Source: an uncultured Oscillospiraceae bacterium
GTDB taxonomy: Bacteria; Bacillota; Clostridia; Oscillospirales; Ruminococcaceae
NCBI GenBank assembly: GCA_934466475.1
Contig: CAKSLI010000001.1
Span: 231,329-295,328 of the forward strand
Direction of reading: 5' to 3'
Length of the DNA: 64,000 nucleotides
The position numbers and the translations under genes are program-made. Shown here in pieces: positions 45,301 to 53,751 of the stretch (within the stretch, counting starts at the first letter, position 1; every line of letters starts with the position of its first letter). Below the pieces are notes generated by a model. The model was not told where the DNA came from, searched no databases, and was given only the letters and a program-made list of their open reading frames with translations.

Positions 45301-45873
45301 ATGAATATATGGCATGACATAAACCCCGACCGCATAACCCCGAACGATTTCATCGCAGTTATCGAGATCGAAAAGGGCAGCAAGAAAAAGTATGAGCTGG
45401 ACAAGCAGACTGGTCTTATAATCCTCGACCGAATCCTGTATACCTCCACGCACTACCCCGCAAATTACGGATTTATCCCGCGCACGCTTGCGGATGACGG
45501 CGACCCGCTGGACGTACTGGTGCTCTGCAACGAGCCTATCGACCCGCTTGTGCTGGTGCAGTGCTATCCTATCGGAGTGATCACCATGCTGGACAACGGC
45601 AAGAACGATGAGAAGATCATCGCCATTCCGTTCGAGGATCCCACCTACAACGCATACCGCGGAATAGAAGCGCTCCCCAGCCACCTGTTCGAGGAAATGC
45701 GCCACTTCTTCTCCGTTTACAAGCAGCTTGAGGGCAAGTCCACGGCAGTAAACGAGGTAATGGGTCAGAAGCAGGCGGTAGAGGTTATCAAGCAGTGCAT
45801 CAAGAACTACAATGACATTTACGGCGCACAGCACCCCTACAACGCCGAGCACAAGGCAAAGGGCAAGAAGTGA
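45301..45873 (+). CDS. ppa: Inorganic pyrophosphatase (family I)
   Basis: A 190-residue family I pyrophosphatase. The metal-binding signature DDGDPLDVLVL is complete near residue 65, with ANYGFIPRT before it and DPTYNAYRGIE downstream. It removes pyrophosphate made by biosynthetic reactions. AAAAAGGAG lies about 10 bases before the ATG. The stop overlaps the next start by one base (TGATG), linking it to the Maf gene. Its leader contains a family 2 repeat. Confidence 0.95.
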   Translation: MNIWHDINPDRITPNDFIAVIEIEKGSKKKYELDKQTGLIILDRILYTSTHYPANYGFIPRTLADDGDPLDVLVLCNEPIDPLVLVQCYPIGVITMLDNGKNDEKIIAIPFEDPTYNAYRGIEALPSHLFEEMRHFFSVYKQLEGKSTAVNEVMGQKQAVEVIKQCIKNYNDIYGAQHPYNAEHKAKGKK

Positions 45874-46445
45874 TGATACTTGCAAGTCAGTCGCCGCGCC
45901 GCAGGGAGCTCCTGGCGCTTATAACCCCGGATTTTGAGGTAGTCCCGGCGCAGGGAGAGGAAAAGCTCCCGGCGGGGATAGCCCCGGACGAAGCAGTGCT
46001 GATGCTTTCACAGCAGAAAGCAGCGGAGGTGTCCGCGCGGAAATTCCCGGGCGGGGACGTTACGGACACGATAATCGCCGCGGACACGGTAGTCGCGATA
46101 GACGGAGACATCCTCGGCAAGCCGCACAGCCGCGAAAACGCGGTGGAAATGCTCCGCAGGCTTTCCGGCAGGAAGCACGGCGTTTTCACCGGAGTCACGG
46201 TCATCACCCCGGACAAGACTGTCAGCTTCGTGGAGGAGACCACTGTGGAATTCTTCCCGCTGACCGAATCGGAGATAGAGGCTTACGCTGCCACGGGCGA
46301 ACCCATGGACAAGGCGGGAGCCTACGGCATACAGGGCAGGGGCGCGCTCCTGGTGAAGCGTATCGAGGGCGATTATTACAATGTCATGGGGCTTCCGGTC
46401 GGCGAGCTGTACAGAAGGCTGGGTCAATTCGGAATAAACGCATAA
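45873..46445 (+). CDS. maf: Maf-family nucleotide pyrophosphatase
   Basis: A 190-residue Maf/YhdE-type protein that hydrolyses dTTP, UTP or modified nucleotides. The start MILASQSPRRRELLAL carries the conserved SxSPRR motif, IIAADTVVAIDGDILGKP the active-site Asp, and EPMDKAGAYGIQGRGALLV the C-terminal signature. ATG 45873 overlaps the ppa stop by one base, so translation is coupled. Pairing with pyrophosphatase is metabolically sensible because Maf releases pyrophosphate. Confidence 0.95.
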   Translation: MILASQSPRRRELLALITPDFEVVPAQGEEKLPAGIAPDEAVLMLSQQKAAEVSARKFPGGDVTDTIIAADTVVAIDGDILGKPHSRENAVEMLRRLSGRKHGVFTGVTVITPDKTVSFVEETTVEFFPLTESEIEAYAATGEPMDKAGAYGIQGRGALLVKRIEGDYYNVMGLPVGELYRRLGQFGINA

Positions 46446-46448
46446 GCA

Positions 46449-46696
46449 AAACGGGTCTGCTCAAAAAGCAGACCCGTTCAGACCGTCGAAAAAGTCACTA
46501 AAGTGACTTTTCCGCCGAACATCCGCCCTGCGCGCACGGTTTGTCGGCGTTGCCGACAAACCGCACACTTGTGCGGATAGAAGTGTTTTTTGCCCCGGGA
46601 AACCCGGAGCAAAAAACGGATTACAAAAGCCCGCTTCGCGGGCAAATTCGATTTTTTCGACAAGCTAAACGGGTCTGCTCAAAAAGCAGACCCGTT
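46449..46696. repeat. Family 3 repeat flanked by a perfect 30-bp duplicated terminator
   Basis: The 30-bp hairpin beginning AAACGGGTCTGCTC and ending GCAGACCCGTT occurs at 46449-46478 and, without a change, at 46667-46696. The 188-bp element between starts CAGACCGTCGAAAAAG and ends TTTTTTCGACAAGCT. It contains TTTGTCGGC-GTT-GCCGACAAA, GCCCGCTTCGCGGGC and a TTTTTTGC / GCAAAAAA hairpin. It lies between the converging maf and aminotransferase genes. Confidence 0.9.
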
Positions 46697-46713
46697 GATT
46701 ATTTTATTGTTTC

Positions 46714-47991
46714 TTACTTATTCAGCAGTGCCTCAACGCTTGCGAGCTTTACGCATACGCAGAAGACTTCCATAGCCTGACGGAGCTCATCGACTGACGG
46801 GAATGTCGGTGCGATACGGATATTGCTGTCCTTGGGATCCTTACCGTAGGGGAATGTAGCGCCGGCGCCGGTCATTACAACGCCTGCCTCCTTGGCGAGG
46901 GAAACGATCCTCTTTGCGCAGCCGGGGAGCGCGTTAAAGGAAATGAAGTAGCCGCCGTTCGGCTTGTTCCACTTGCCGATTCCGATGGGCTCGATCTCCT
47001 TGTCGAGCATGTAGAGAACTACGTCGAACTTCGGACGGATAATTGCGGCATGGTGCTTCATGTGCTCGCTTATGCTCTCGAAGTTCTTGAAGTACTTCGC
47101 ATGGCGGAGCTGGTTGAGCTTGTCGAAGCCGATCGTCTGGTAGGTCATCTGGCTCTTGATAAAGTCGATGTTCTCCTTGCTTGCCGCAACTACTGCAAGG
47201 CCGCCGCCCGGGAAGGATATCTTGGAGGTAGAGGTGAACTCGAATACCATGTTCGGGTTGCCTGCCTTCTTGCACTCCTCGATGATGTTGAGCAGGTGGT
47301 CGTGATTATCGGAGAGGTGGTGTACGCAGTATGCGTTATCCCAGAAAATGCGGAAGTCCTTTGCCTTGGGTTTGAGGTTTGCGAAGCGTCTTACCACTTC
47401 GTCAGAATATGTGATTCCTGTCGGGTTGGAGTACATAGGAACGCACCATATTCCCTTTATCTCCTCGTCCTCGGCTACCAGCTTCTCAACGGCGTCCATG
47501 TCGGGGCCGTCTTCAAGGTAGTCAACGTTGATCATTTCAATGCCGAGAGCCTGGCAGATAGCGAAGTGTCTGTCGTATCCGGGGGCGGGGCAGAGGAATT
47601 TAACGTGATCGTACTTGCACCAGGGCTTCTCGCTGCCGAGCACGCCGAGCTGCATTGCGCGGATAATGGTGTCGTACATCATCTGGAGGCTGGAGTTGCC
47701 GCCCACGATGACCTCGTCAGAGGAAACGCCGAGCATTTCCTGGAAAAGAGCCTTCGCCTCGGGAATGCCGTCGAGCACGCCGTAATTGCGGCAGTCGATG
47801 CCGTTGCTGGACTTGTAGTCCCCGTCAAGGCAGTGCAGCAGCATATCCAGTGAAAGATTGAGCTGCTCGGGCGCGGGTTTTCCTCTGGACATATCCAGCT
47901 TCAGACCCTTTGCCTTGTAGTCTGCGTACTGCTTTTCGAGCTCCGCCTTTTCTGCCTGGAGCTGTTCCTTGCTCATCTGTGAATAAAGCAT
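46714..47991 (-). CDS. Aspartate aminotransferase-type PLP enzyme (class I, subgroup c)
   Basis: A 425-residue PLP-dependent transaminase. GGNSSLQMMYD near residue 97, SNPTGITYSDEVV, FWDNAYCVHH with the PLP-pairing Asp, and the Schiff-base lysine in STSKISFPGGG near residue 260 are all present. The C-terminal PNGGYFISF and NIRIAPTFP supply the substrate Arg. The overall pattern matches the AspB-like family (PF12897 type) of clostridia that makes aspartate or glutamate. Its promoter is 260 bases upstream because a family 2 repeat sits in the leader. Confidence 0.88.
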   Translation of the reverse strand: MLYSQMSKEQLQAEKAELEKQYADYKAKGLKLDMSRGKPAPEQLNLSLDMLLHCLDGDYKSSNGIDCRNYGVLDGIPEAKALFQEMLGVSSDEVIVGGNSSLQMMYDTIIRAMQLGVLGSEKPWCKYDHVKFLCPAPGYDRHFAICQALGIEMINVDYLEDGPDMDAVEKLVAEDEEIKGIWCVPMYSNPTGITYSDEVVRRFANLKPKAKDFRIFWDNAYCVHHLSDNHDHLLNIIEECKKAGNPNMVFEFTSTSKISFPGGGLAVVAASKENIDFIKSQMTYQTIGFDKLNQLRHAKYFKNFESISEHMKHHAAIIRPKFDVVLYMLDKEIEPIGIGKWNKPNGGYFISFNALPGCAKRIVSLAKEAGVVMTGAGATFPYGKDPKDSNIRIAPTFPSVDELRQAMEVFCVCVKLASVEALLNK

Positions 47992-48019
47992 TGTTGTGAC
48001 CTCTCTGTATTCATGTTGT

Positions 48020-48207
48020 GGTAACCTTTAAAAACCGGGACACGAGCAGATTTCGTATATGACTTATATCAGATGCTAGGCACCAAACCGCAGCGTTTTC
48101 CGCCGCAGGCGGATAATGCGTTTACTGTATGTATTTCAAGGTTTGGTAACGCAGCAGATGATATAAGGAATAGAAATCTGTCGTGAAGGAGGTTTTTAGA
48201 GGTTACC
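48020..48207 (-). repeat. Family 2 palindromic repeat in the aminotransferase leader
   Basis: A 188-bp element with ends GGTAACCTTTAAAAACC and GGTTTTTAGAGGTTACC. Read with the gene, successive stems are CAGATTTC / GAAATCTG, CTTATATCA / TGATATAAG, ACCAAACC / GGTTTGGT and a TCCGCC-TGC-GGCGGA tip. It lies between promoter (48251-48279) and start codon (47991). Confidence 0.88.
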
Positions 48208-48250
48208 ATGTGATAGATGTACCTGTTTTCCAGCACATCGGTTTGTTTTC

Positions 48251-48279
48251 ATTATAACATAGTATCATTTTTTTTGCAA
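48251..48279 (-). promoter_or_regulatory. Aminotransferase promoter
   Basis: Minus-strand TTGCAA (48274-48279), 17 bases, TATAAT (48251-48256), about 260 bases before the start codon. Confidence 0.7.
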
Positions 48280-48337
48280 GCCCTTTTTCGCAATCCTGCA
48301 AAAAAATATCCGGTACATTTCTGCACCGGATATGATA

Positions 48338-48793
48338 TTATTTCTTGCCTGCCCTGCTGAAATCCGGGACCTCTATGCCCTTTTCCCTGACGAGCGTGCT
48401 GAGATAGCGGCGCTGGTCGTACAGCTCGATGATGTTGTTTATGCGGCGTCGCACGAAGCGTATGTTGAACGGCTTCGCGATGACGTCGGCGGCGCCGAGG
48501 TCATACGCCCTTGACAGCGACTTGTCCGAGGTATCCGCGCTGATGATGAACACCGGGATATCGTCTATGTATTTGTTCTCAACGAGATATTCCAGCACGC
48601 CGAATCCGTCCATGACCGGCATCATTATGTCCAGCAGGACAGCACAGAGCTTCCCTTGGTTGCGCTCGAACTCCTCAATGGCACGCTTGCCGTTCTCGGC
48701 CTCTATCACCTGACGGTCGCTGAAAGTGTCGCTCAGCATGAGCCTGTTGAACTCGAAATCATCAACTATCAGCAGAGTATTGCGTTCCTCCAT
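48338..48793 (-). CDS. Single-domain (CheY-like) response regulator
   Basis: A 151-residue receiver. LLIVDDFEFNR holds the acidic pair, AVLLDIMMPVMDGFG the phospho-acceptor Asp, ISADTSDKS the switch Thr/Ser position and VIAKPFN the Lys, so all phosphorylation residues are intact. After the receiver (about residue 122) comes a 30-residue helical tail with no output domain. The start MEERNTLLIVDD at 48793 follows GGAGGGG; a longer frame upstream is unsupported. The partner kinase and target are unknown. Chemotaxis or diguanylate pathways are possible. Confidence 0.85.
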   Translation of the reverse strand: MEERNTLLIVDDFEFNRLMLSDTFSDRQVIEAENGKRAIEEFERNQGKLCAVLLDIMMPVMDGFGVLEYLVENKYIDDIPVFIISADTSDKSLSRAYDLGAADVIAKPFNIRFVRRRINNIIELYDQRRYLSTLVREKGIEVPDFSRAGKK

Positions 48794-48854
48794 GTGAAAT
48801 ATCCCCTCCGTTTTTTCTGTATAGTGCGTTATAAAACTTTTGTTACACGATATT

Positions 48855-48883
48855 ATTATATAATACTCCGGCACAAAAGTCAA
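48855..48883 (-). promoter_or_regulatory. Response regulator promoter
   Basis: Minus-strand TTGACT (48878-48883), 17 bases, TATAAT (48855-48860). Confidence 0.75.
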
Positions 48884-48948
48884 TAGGAGATTTTACAATA
48901 GATTACAGCAAATATCCGGTATTTTTAGAGTATTTGTAAAATCCCGGT

Positions 48949-50121
48949 TCAATCCTCCGCGCCGTATACTATCTGCTTTATCATTCTCAGCGGACGTCCG
49001 CCGAGACCGCCGCAGCGCTGCACGAAATACATGAACGTATAGCCGTTCTTCGGATCGTTCGCCCAGTAGCAGCCGAGCCAGCCGTCCCAGCTGTACTCGC
49101 CCTCGCGGGTGGCTATGCCCGCCTTGCGCTCGTCTGTTGCAACGTGCATGAGATTTCCGTAGCCGCAGCCAACATGCTGCTCCCAGTTGAGGGGTTCGAG
49201 CTGCTTTTCGGTGAGCTGGTTCATGGTCATGTATCTCACGGCGTTGCGGCTGAGGATCCGCCTGCCGTTGTATACGCCCTCGTTGAGGAGCATTTCGGCG
49301 AAAGCCGCGTAGTCGTCCATTGTGGAGCAAAGCCCCGCGCCGCCGGACTGGAACTCCGGGGGCTTCCTGCACAGGTAGGTGAGACCCAGGTGCTGCCACA
49401 GGCAGGGCACGAGCTTTCCATCACGCTCCTCGTAGTTTTCTGCGAATCTGCCGAGCTTTTCCTCGGGTACCCAGAAATCGGTGTCCACCATGCCGAGCGG
49501 CTCAAACAGCTCGTTGCGGAGGAAATCGCCGAACTTCTTCCCGGAGACCGCCTCGATGACCGCGCCCAGCACGTCCGCAGAGCTGCCGTACATCCATTTT
49601 TCTCCCGGCTGGAACGCGAGCGGCTGCTGACCTATGCGGTTGGCGTAGCCCATGGTGTCGGTGGGATGTCCCGCTGCGATTTCCTCGCATATCTTGTCGT
49701 AGAGATCCTGCATGACTGCTCCGGCGGGGTAACTGCGGTCGGGGTAGGCGAGCCCGGAGGTCATATCAAGCAGGTCCTTTATGCAGACCTCATTGCGGAC
49801 GGGCTCCCTGCCGTTCTCGTTGAGCACGGTCTGATTCCGGAAGCCGGGGATGTACCAGCTCACCTTGTCGAAAAGGTCGAGCTGTCCGCGGTCGAGGAGT
49901 ATCATTGCCGCGGCGGCTGTCACGGGCTTTGTCATGGAATACAGCCTTACTATGGTGTCGTTCGTCCACTTTATGCCGCGGGCGGCGTCAGCCATTCCGG
50001 CGTTGGCGCGGTAGATGGGGCGGCCGTGCCTGAGCACATAGGCGGAGCAGCCGACAGCCGCGCCGCTCTCCACCTGGGAGTGTAGCATATCTGAGATACG
50101 CTCTAATTTTACGATATCCAT
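48949..50121 (-). CDS. Serine hydrolase of the beta-lactamase/class C esterase family
   Basis: A 390-residue protein of the PF00144 type. The catalytic S-x-x-K is SMTK (residues about 62-65, in VRLYSMTKPVTAAAAMI), and the Tyr motif is WMYGSSADVLG. The third motif, usually HxG or KTG, is probably within SWDGWLGCYW. There is no signal peptide, so an intracellular esterase or peptidase is more likely than a beta-lactamase. It follows the DUF1015 gene by 9 bases in the same operon. Confidence 0.85.
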   Translation of the reverse strand: MDIVKLERISDMLHSQVESGAAVGCSAYVLRHGRPIYRANAGMADAARGIKWTNDTIVRLYSMTKPVTAAAAMILLDRGQLDLFDKVSWYIPGFRNQTVLNENGREPVRNEVCIKDLLDMTSGLAYPDRSYPAGAVMQDLYDKICEEIAAGHPTDTMGYANRIGQQPLAFQPGEKWMYGSSADVLGAVIEAVSGKKFGDFLRNELFEPLGMVDTDFWVPEEKLGRFAENYEERDGKLVPCLWQHLGLTYLCRKPPEFQSGGAGLCSTMDDYAAFAEMLLNEGVYNGRRILSRNAVRYMTMNQLTEKQLEPLNWEQHVGCGYGNLMHVATDERKAGIATREGEYSWDGWLGCYWANDPKNGYTFMYFVQRCGGLGGRPLRMIKQIVYGAED

Positions 50122-50130
50122 GCGTTCACC

Positions 50131-51384
50131 TTACTTTATCTTTCTTGCTTCGCAGTAGAAGCGCTTGTCGTGCGCGTGTCCCATTGAGAAGGTCTTTCTG
50201 GGGAGCGCGCCGTCCTTGATAACGGTCGGGAAAAGCTCCTCCTTTTTCATGGAGGGGAGCAGGAAGCCTATGCTGCCTGCCGCGGCGGAGAGGTTCTCAA
50301 CAACGTCCTCGCCGTGTATGTAGTCTATCTTTCCGGCGTTCTCGGAGAGCCACTTGTCAAGGAAGCTCTGGAGGCTTCCTACCGTGAGGTTGGCGGTGGG
50401 CTTTCCTATGGAATACTGCTTTCTTTCGCCGTTCAGCAGCACGGTGAAGCTCTGACCTGCGGCACCCTCTGTGAGCTCCAGCGCGGAGGTCATGTCAGCC
50501 ATGAGCTTTGCGGCGTCGGTCTCTGTGATCACCCTGTGGATGGCCTCGAATTCGAGCGCTTCGCTGTGGAGGTTTACGACCTCGGCGAGAGCGTAGCGTG
50601 CAAGCGCAGCCTCGGGAGCTCCCTCGCGCTTCTTCTGCTCGTAGCACTCCTTTGCGGTGGCAAGCGAGTGGTTGCCGTCGCCCATGGCGTAGAGGAGCAC
50701 CTCCTCGCCGGTAAGGCCGTAGCGGCGGTTGAAGTCCTCCTTGTCAGCGAGCCTGTCCAGCGCTGCGAAAACCTCCTCCGCGTGCTCGCCGTCCACCAGC
50801 CAGCCCTCAAGGTGTCCGCCGTTCTGCATAAGGTCGAAATCGTACAGCTTGGTGAGGGAACCGCGCTTTGCCTCCAGCGGCTCGATGACGGTGCGCTTCA
50901 CATCGTCAATGAGTATCATTATGTGCGGGAGCTCCAGCGCGGCGTCGCGGCGTATCTTCACGCGCGGCGGTATACGGGAGGCAACGGTCGCCTCGGTTGC
51001 GCGCACCTGGGACTTGCTGCCCTTGTTGTAGTCGTACTGCTCGAGGTCTATCGCTCCGACAAGACCGGTGCGCACCTTTCCGTCCGCCTGGGTGCGGCGG
51101 GTCAGTATCAGGGAGGAGATGAACTCCTTGAAAAGTCCCTGGTCGAGATACTTCTGCATTGCGGCGTTGATGTCCTTTATGCGCTTGTCCGCGTCCGGCT
51201 GCTCAAGGTAAACCTCCGGGAAGATGAGGTTCAGCGTGGAGGGCGCTCCGGCTGCTATCTCGGCGGTCTTTGCCCAGTATTCTGGCTCGCTTGTGTACTG
51301 GTCGCAGGCTACTACGGACCACTTGCTCATTCCGTCTGCGGCGAGCTTCGGGAGGAGTATATCGGCTGATGTAAATGCTGTCAT
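50131..51384 (-). CDS. DUF1015 family protein
   Basis: A 417-residue protein of the DUF1015 family. The conserved beginning is ADILLPKLAADGMSKWSVVA-CDQYTSEPEYW, and the family core LYAMGDGNHSLATAKECYE is near residue 235. DUF1015 proteins have a ParB/SerK-like core, and an archaeal member acts as a free-serine kinase; whether this one does is unknown. It is the first gene of an operon with the serine hydrolase, from a promoter at 51432-51460. Confidence 0.85.
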   Translation of the reverse strand: MTAFTSADILLPKLAADGMSKWSVVACDQYTSEPEYWAKTAEIAAGAPSTLNLIFPEVYLEQPDADKRIKDINAAMQKYLDQGLFKEFISSLILTRRTQADGKVRTGLVGAIDLEQYDYNKGSKSQVRATEATVASRIPPRVKIRRDAALELPHIMILIDDVKRTVIEPLEAKRGSLTKLYDFDLMQNGGHLEGWLVDGEHAEEVFAALDRLADKEDFNRRYGLTGEEVLLYAMGDGNHSLATAKECYEQKKREGAPEAALARYALAEVVNLHSEALEFEAIHRVITETDAAKLMADMTSALELTEGAAGQSFTVLLNGERKQYSIGKPTANLTVGSLQSFLDKWLSENAGKIDYIHGEDVVENLSAAAGSIGFLLPSMKKEELFPTVIKDGALPRKTFSMGHAHDKRFYCEARKIK

Positions 51385-51431
51385 GGCTTTTATTCCTTTC
51401 GTTTCCCCTGCGGGGAGAATTTATCATTTTC

Positions 51432-51460
51432 ATTATAACACAATTTACTGCTCCTGACAA
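51432..51460 (-). promoter_or_regulatory. DUF1015-hydrolase operon promoter
   Basis: Minus-strand TTGTCA (51455-51460), 17 bases, TATAAT (51432-51437). Confidence 0.7.
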
Positions 51461-51518
51461 CAGATTTTTTCCTGCGGGCAGGAATTTTTGCGCGCCGCTG
51501 TTTTTTGTGGAATACCGC

Positions 51519-51547
51519 TTGATTTTTGAGCCGTATTATGGTATAAT
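51519..51547 (+). promoter_or_regulatory. rnpB promoter
   Basis: TTGATT (51519-51524), 17 bases, TATAAT (51542-51547). Transcription would begin near 51554, at a small palindrome GTGACT-GCT-AGTCAC that precedes the mature RNA. Confidence 0.75.
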
Positions 51548-51568
51548 ATCAATGTGACTGCTAGTCAC

Positions 51569-51908
51569 GGGACTTCATTATATGACCGCGGGGCTGGAAA
51601 CAGCCATGAGGAAAGTCCGAGCATCACAGAGCAGGGTAGCTGATAACGTCAGCCGAGGGCGACCTTAGGGCTAGTGCAACAGAGATATACCGCAGCGAAA
51701 GCTGTAAGGGTGGAAAGGCGAGGTAAGAGCTCACCGGGGCGGCAGAGATGCCGCTGCCATGTAAACCCTATCCGATGCAACACCGATTGGTGCGGGGAGT
51801 AACGCGTCTGCTCGGCGCGCTCCGTTTAAGGTGGCTTGAGCACAGCGGCGACGCTGTGCCTAGATAGATGGTCATACGCGACAGAACTCGGCTTACCGAT
51901 GGAGTCCC
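51569..51908 (+). ncRNA. rnpB: RNase P RNA (class A)
   Basis: The catalytic RNA of tRNA 5' processing. GAGGAAAGTCCGAGC (conserved region I) near 51610, AGAGCTCACCGG near 51727 and GACAGAACTCGGCTTA near 51880 are the universal motifs. Ends are set by helix P1: GGGACTTCAT (51569-51578) pairs with ATGGAGTCCC (51899-51908). The size of about 340 nt and the layout fit the ancestral A type. A GC-rich hairpin near 51930-51955 may end the transcript, but without a T run. Confidence 0.96.
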
Positions 51909-52056
51909 TTACTTTATAGACCCGGCCGTTCCCGCTGCACAGCGCGGGGCGGTCATGTTATATACGGATATGGTGTATTTTTCCGGAAAGGCTGCACAAT
52001 ATAGCTTCATCAGCCATTAAATTCCATGCTGGAGATACGCTGGGAAAGGAAAGCAA

Positions 52057-53727
52057 ATGGACGTTCCATCTTATCACCTCAATTTCGTCACGGAAGAGTA
52101 TGACGAAAACGGTATCCTGAAAAAGTTCGGGATAAAGTACCCGGACAACTTCAACTATGCATACGACATCATCGACAAATACGGCGAAATGGAGCCGGAC
52201 CGCCGTGCGCTCATGTGGGTGGACCTCCAGGGCAATGAGAAGCTGCTGACCTACGGCGACCTTTCCCGTCTTTCCACGCAGGCGGCCAATATGTACCGTG
52301 CGTGGGGCATCAAGAAGGGCGACAAGGTAATGCTGGTGCTCAAGCGCAACTACCAGTACTGGTACGCTATCCTGGGACTGATGAAGATAGGCGCGATAGC
52401 TATTCCGGCAACGCACATGCTCACCGTAAAGGATTTCGAGTACCGCTTCATGGCGGCGGACGTTTCCGCAGTTATCGCGACCGCCCATGCTGACGTGGCG
52501 CACTACATTGACGAGGCTGACGAGCTCCTGGGCGACAGACGCCTGCGCGTAAAGGCGATAGTAAACGGCACTCACGAGGGCTGGCACCAGTTCGACATGG
52601 AGATCGAACAGTATCCCGACACCATGGAGCGTGTTCCCACAAAGGCGGACGAGCTTCACCTGATGTACTTCACCTCCGGAACCACGGGGTACCCGAAGAT
52701 GGTCGTGCACGACCACGCATACGGTCTGGCGCATATCCAGACGGCAAAGCACTGGCAGAACGTAGATCCAAACGGAATACACCTCACCATAAGCGACACC
52801 GGCTGGGCAAAGGCGGCGTGGGGCAAGCTGTATGGTCAGATGGCGATGGGCACCTGCGTGTTCGTATATGATTTCGACAAGTTCATTCCGGAGAATATGC
52901 TGAAGATAATGGAGAAGTACAGGATAACAACTTTCTGCGCGCCTCCGACCATGTTCAGGTTCTTTATCAAGGAGGGTATCGGAAAGTACGACCTCTCCAG
53001 CCTCAAATACTGCACTATTGCAGGCGAGGCTCTCAATCCCGAGGTGTTCAACAAGTGGTATGAATACACGGGCATAAAGCTTATGGAGGGCTTCGGTCAG
53101 ACTGAATCCACCGCGATTCTCGCGAACATCACCGGAATGGAGCCCAAGCCAGGAAGCATGGGCAAGCCCTCCCCGCTGTACGACGTTGACCTTGTGGACG
53201 CGGACGGAAATTCCGTGCCTGTCGGCGAGGTCGGCGAGATAGTCGTCCGCGGCGAATACTGCCATACGCCCGGACTTTTCCGCGGCTACTACAACAGCAA
53301 GGAGCTGACGGACGAGGCATGGCATGACGGAATGTACCACACCGGCGACACTGCCTACCGCGATGAGGACGGCTATTACTGGTACGTCAGCCGTAACGAT
53401 GACGTCATCAAATCCAGCGGCTACCGCGTAGGTCCGTTCGAGGTCGAGAGCGTGCTGATGATGCACCCGGCAGTGCTGGAGTGCGCCGTTACCGGCGTTC
53501 CTGACCCGATAAGAGGTCAGCTGGTCAAGGCGACTGTGGTGCTGACAAAGGCGTACACCGCCTCCGAAGACCTCGCCGAGGAGCTGAAGAATTTCGTAAA
53601 GCGCAACACCGCTCCCTACAAGTATCCGAGGACGATAGAGTTCGTCACCGAGCTCCCCAAGACCGTCAGCGGAAAGATAATGCGCGCTGAGATACGCCGC
53701 AGGGATATGATGAAGTATAAGGGTTGA
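52057..53727 (+). CDS. AMP-forming acyl-CoA synthetase
   Basis: A 556-residue adenylate-forming enzyme of the acetyl/medium-chain acyl-CoA synthetase group. Core motifs are TSGTTGYPKMVVHDH near residue 210, GFGQTEST, YHTGDTAYRDEDGYYWY with the conserved Asp, and the C-terminal GKIMRAEIRRR with the catalytic Lys. Length and the Trp-rich pocket (ISDTGWAKAAWGKLYG) fit enzymes activating short or medium straight-chain acids, such as acetate or butyrate. AAAGGAAAG precedes the ATG. It is a single gene after rnpB. Confidence 0.9.
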   Translation: MDVPSYHLNFVTEEYDENGILKKFGIKYPDNFNYAYDIIDKYGEMEPDRRALMWVDLQGNEKLLTYGDLSRLSTQAANMYRAWGIKKGDKVMLVLKRNYQYWYAILGLMKIGAIAIPATHMLTVKDFEYRFMAADVSAVIATAHADVAHYIDEADELLGDRRLRVKAIVNGTHEGWHQFDMEIEQYPDTMERVPTKADELHLMYFTSGTTGYPKMVVHDHAYGLAHIQTAKHWQNVDPNGIHLTISDTGWAKAAWGKLYGQMAMGTCVFVYDFDKFIPENMLKIMEKYRITTFCAPPTMFRFFIKEGIGKYDLSSLKYCTIAGEALNPEVFNKWYEYTGIKLMEGFGQTESTAILANITGMEPKPGSMGKPSPLYDVDLVDADGNSVPVGEVGEIVVRGEYCHTPGLFRGYYNSKELTDEAWHDGMYHTGDTAYRDEDGYYWYVSRNDDVIKSSGYRVGPFEVESVLMMHPAVLECAVTGVPDPIRGQLVKATVVLTKAYTASEDLAEELKNFVKRNTAPYKYPRTIEFVTELPKTVSGKIMRAEIRRRDMMKYKG

Positions 53728-53751
53728 TTCCGCATAATCAGGGATAACACT

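Noticed and set aside
48949..50121. Reading the serine hydrolase as a beta-lactamase resistance gene
   Set aside because: No signal peptide and no KTG motif; the family is mostly esterases and peptidases.
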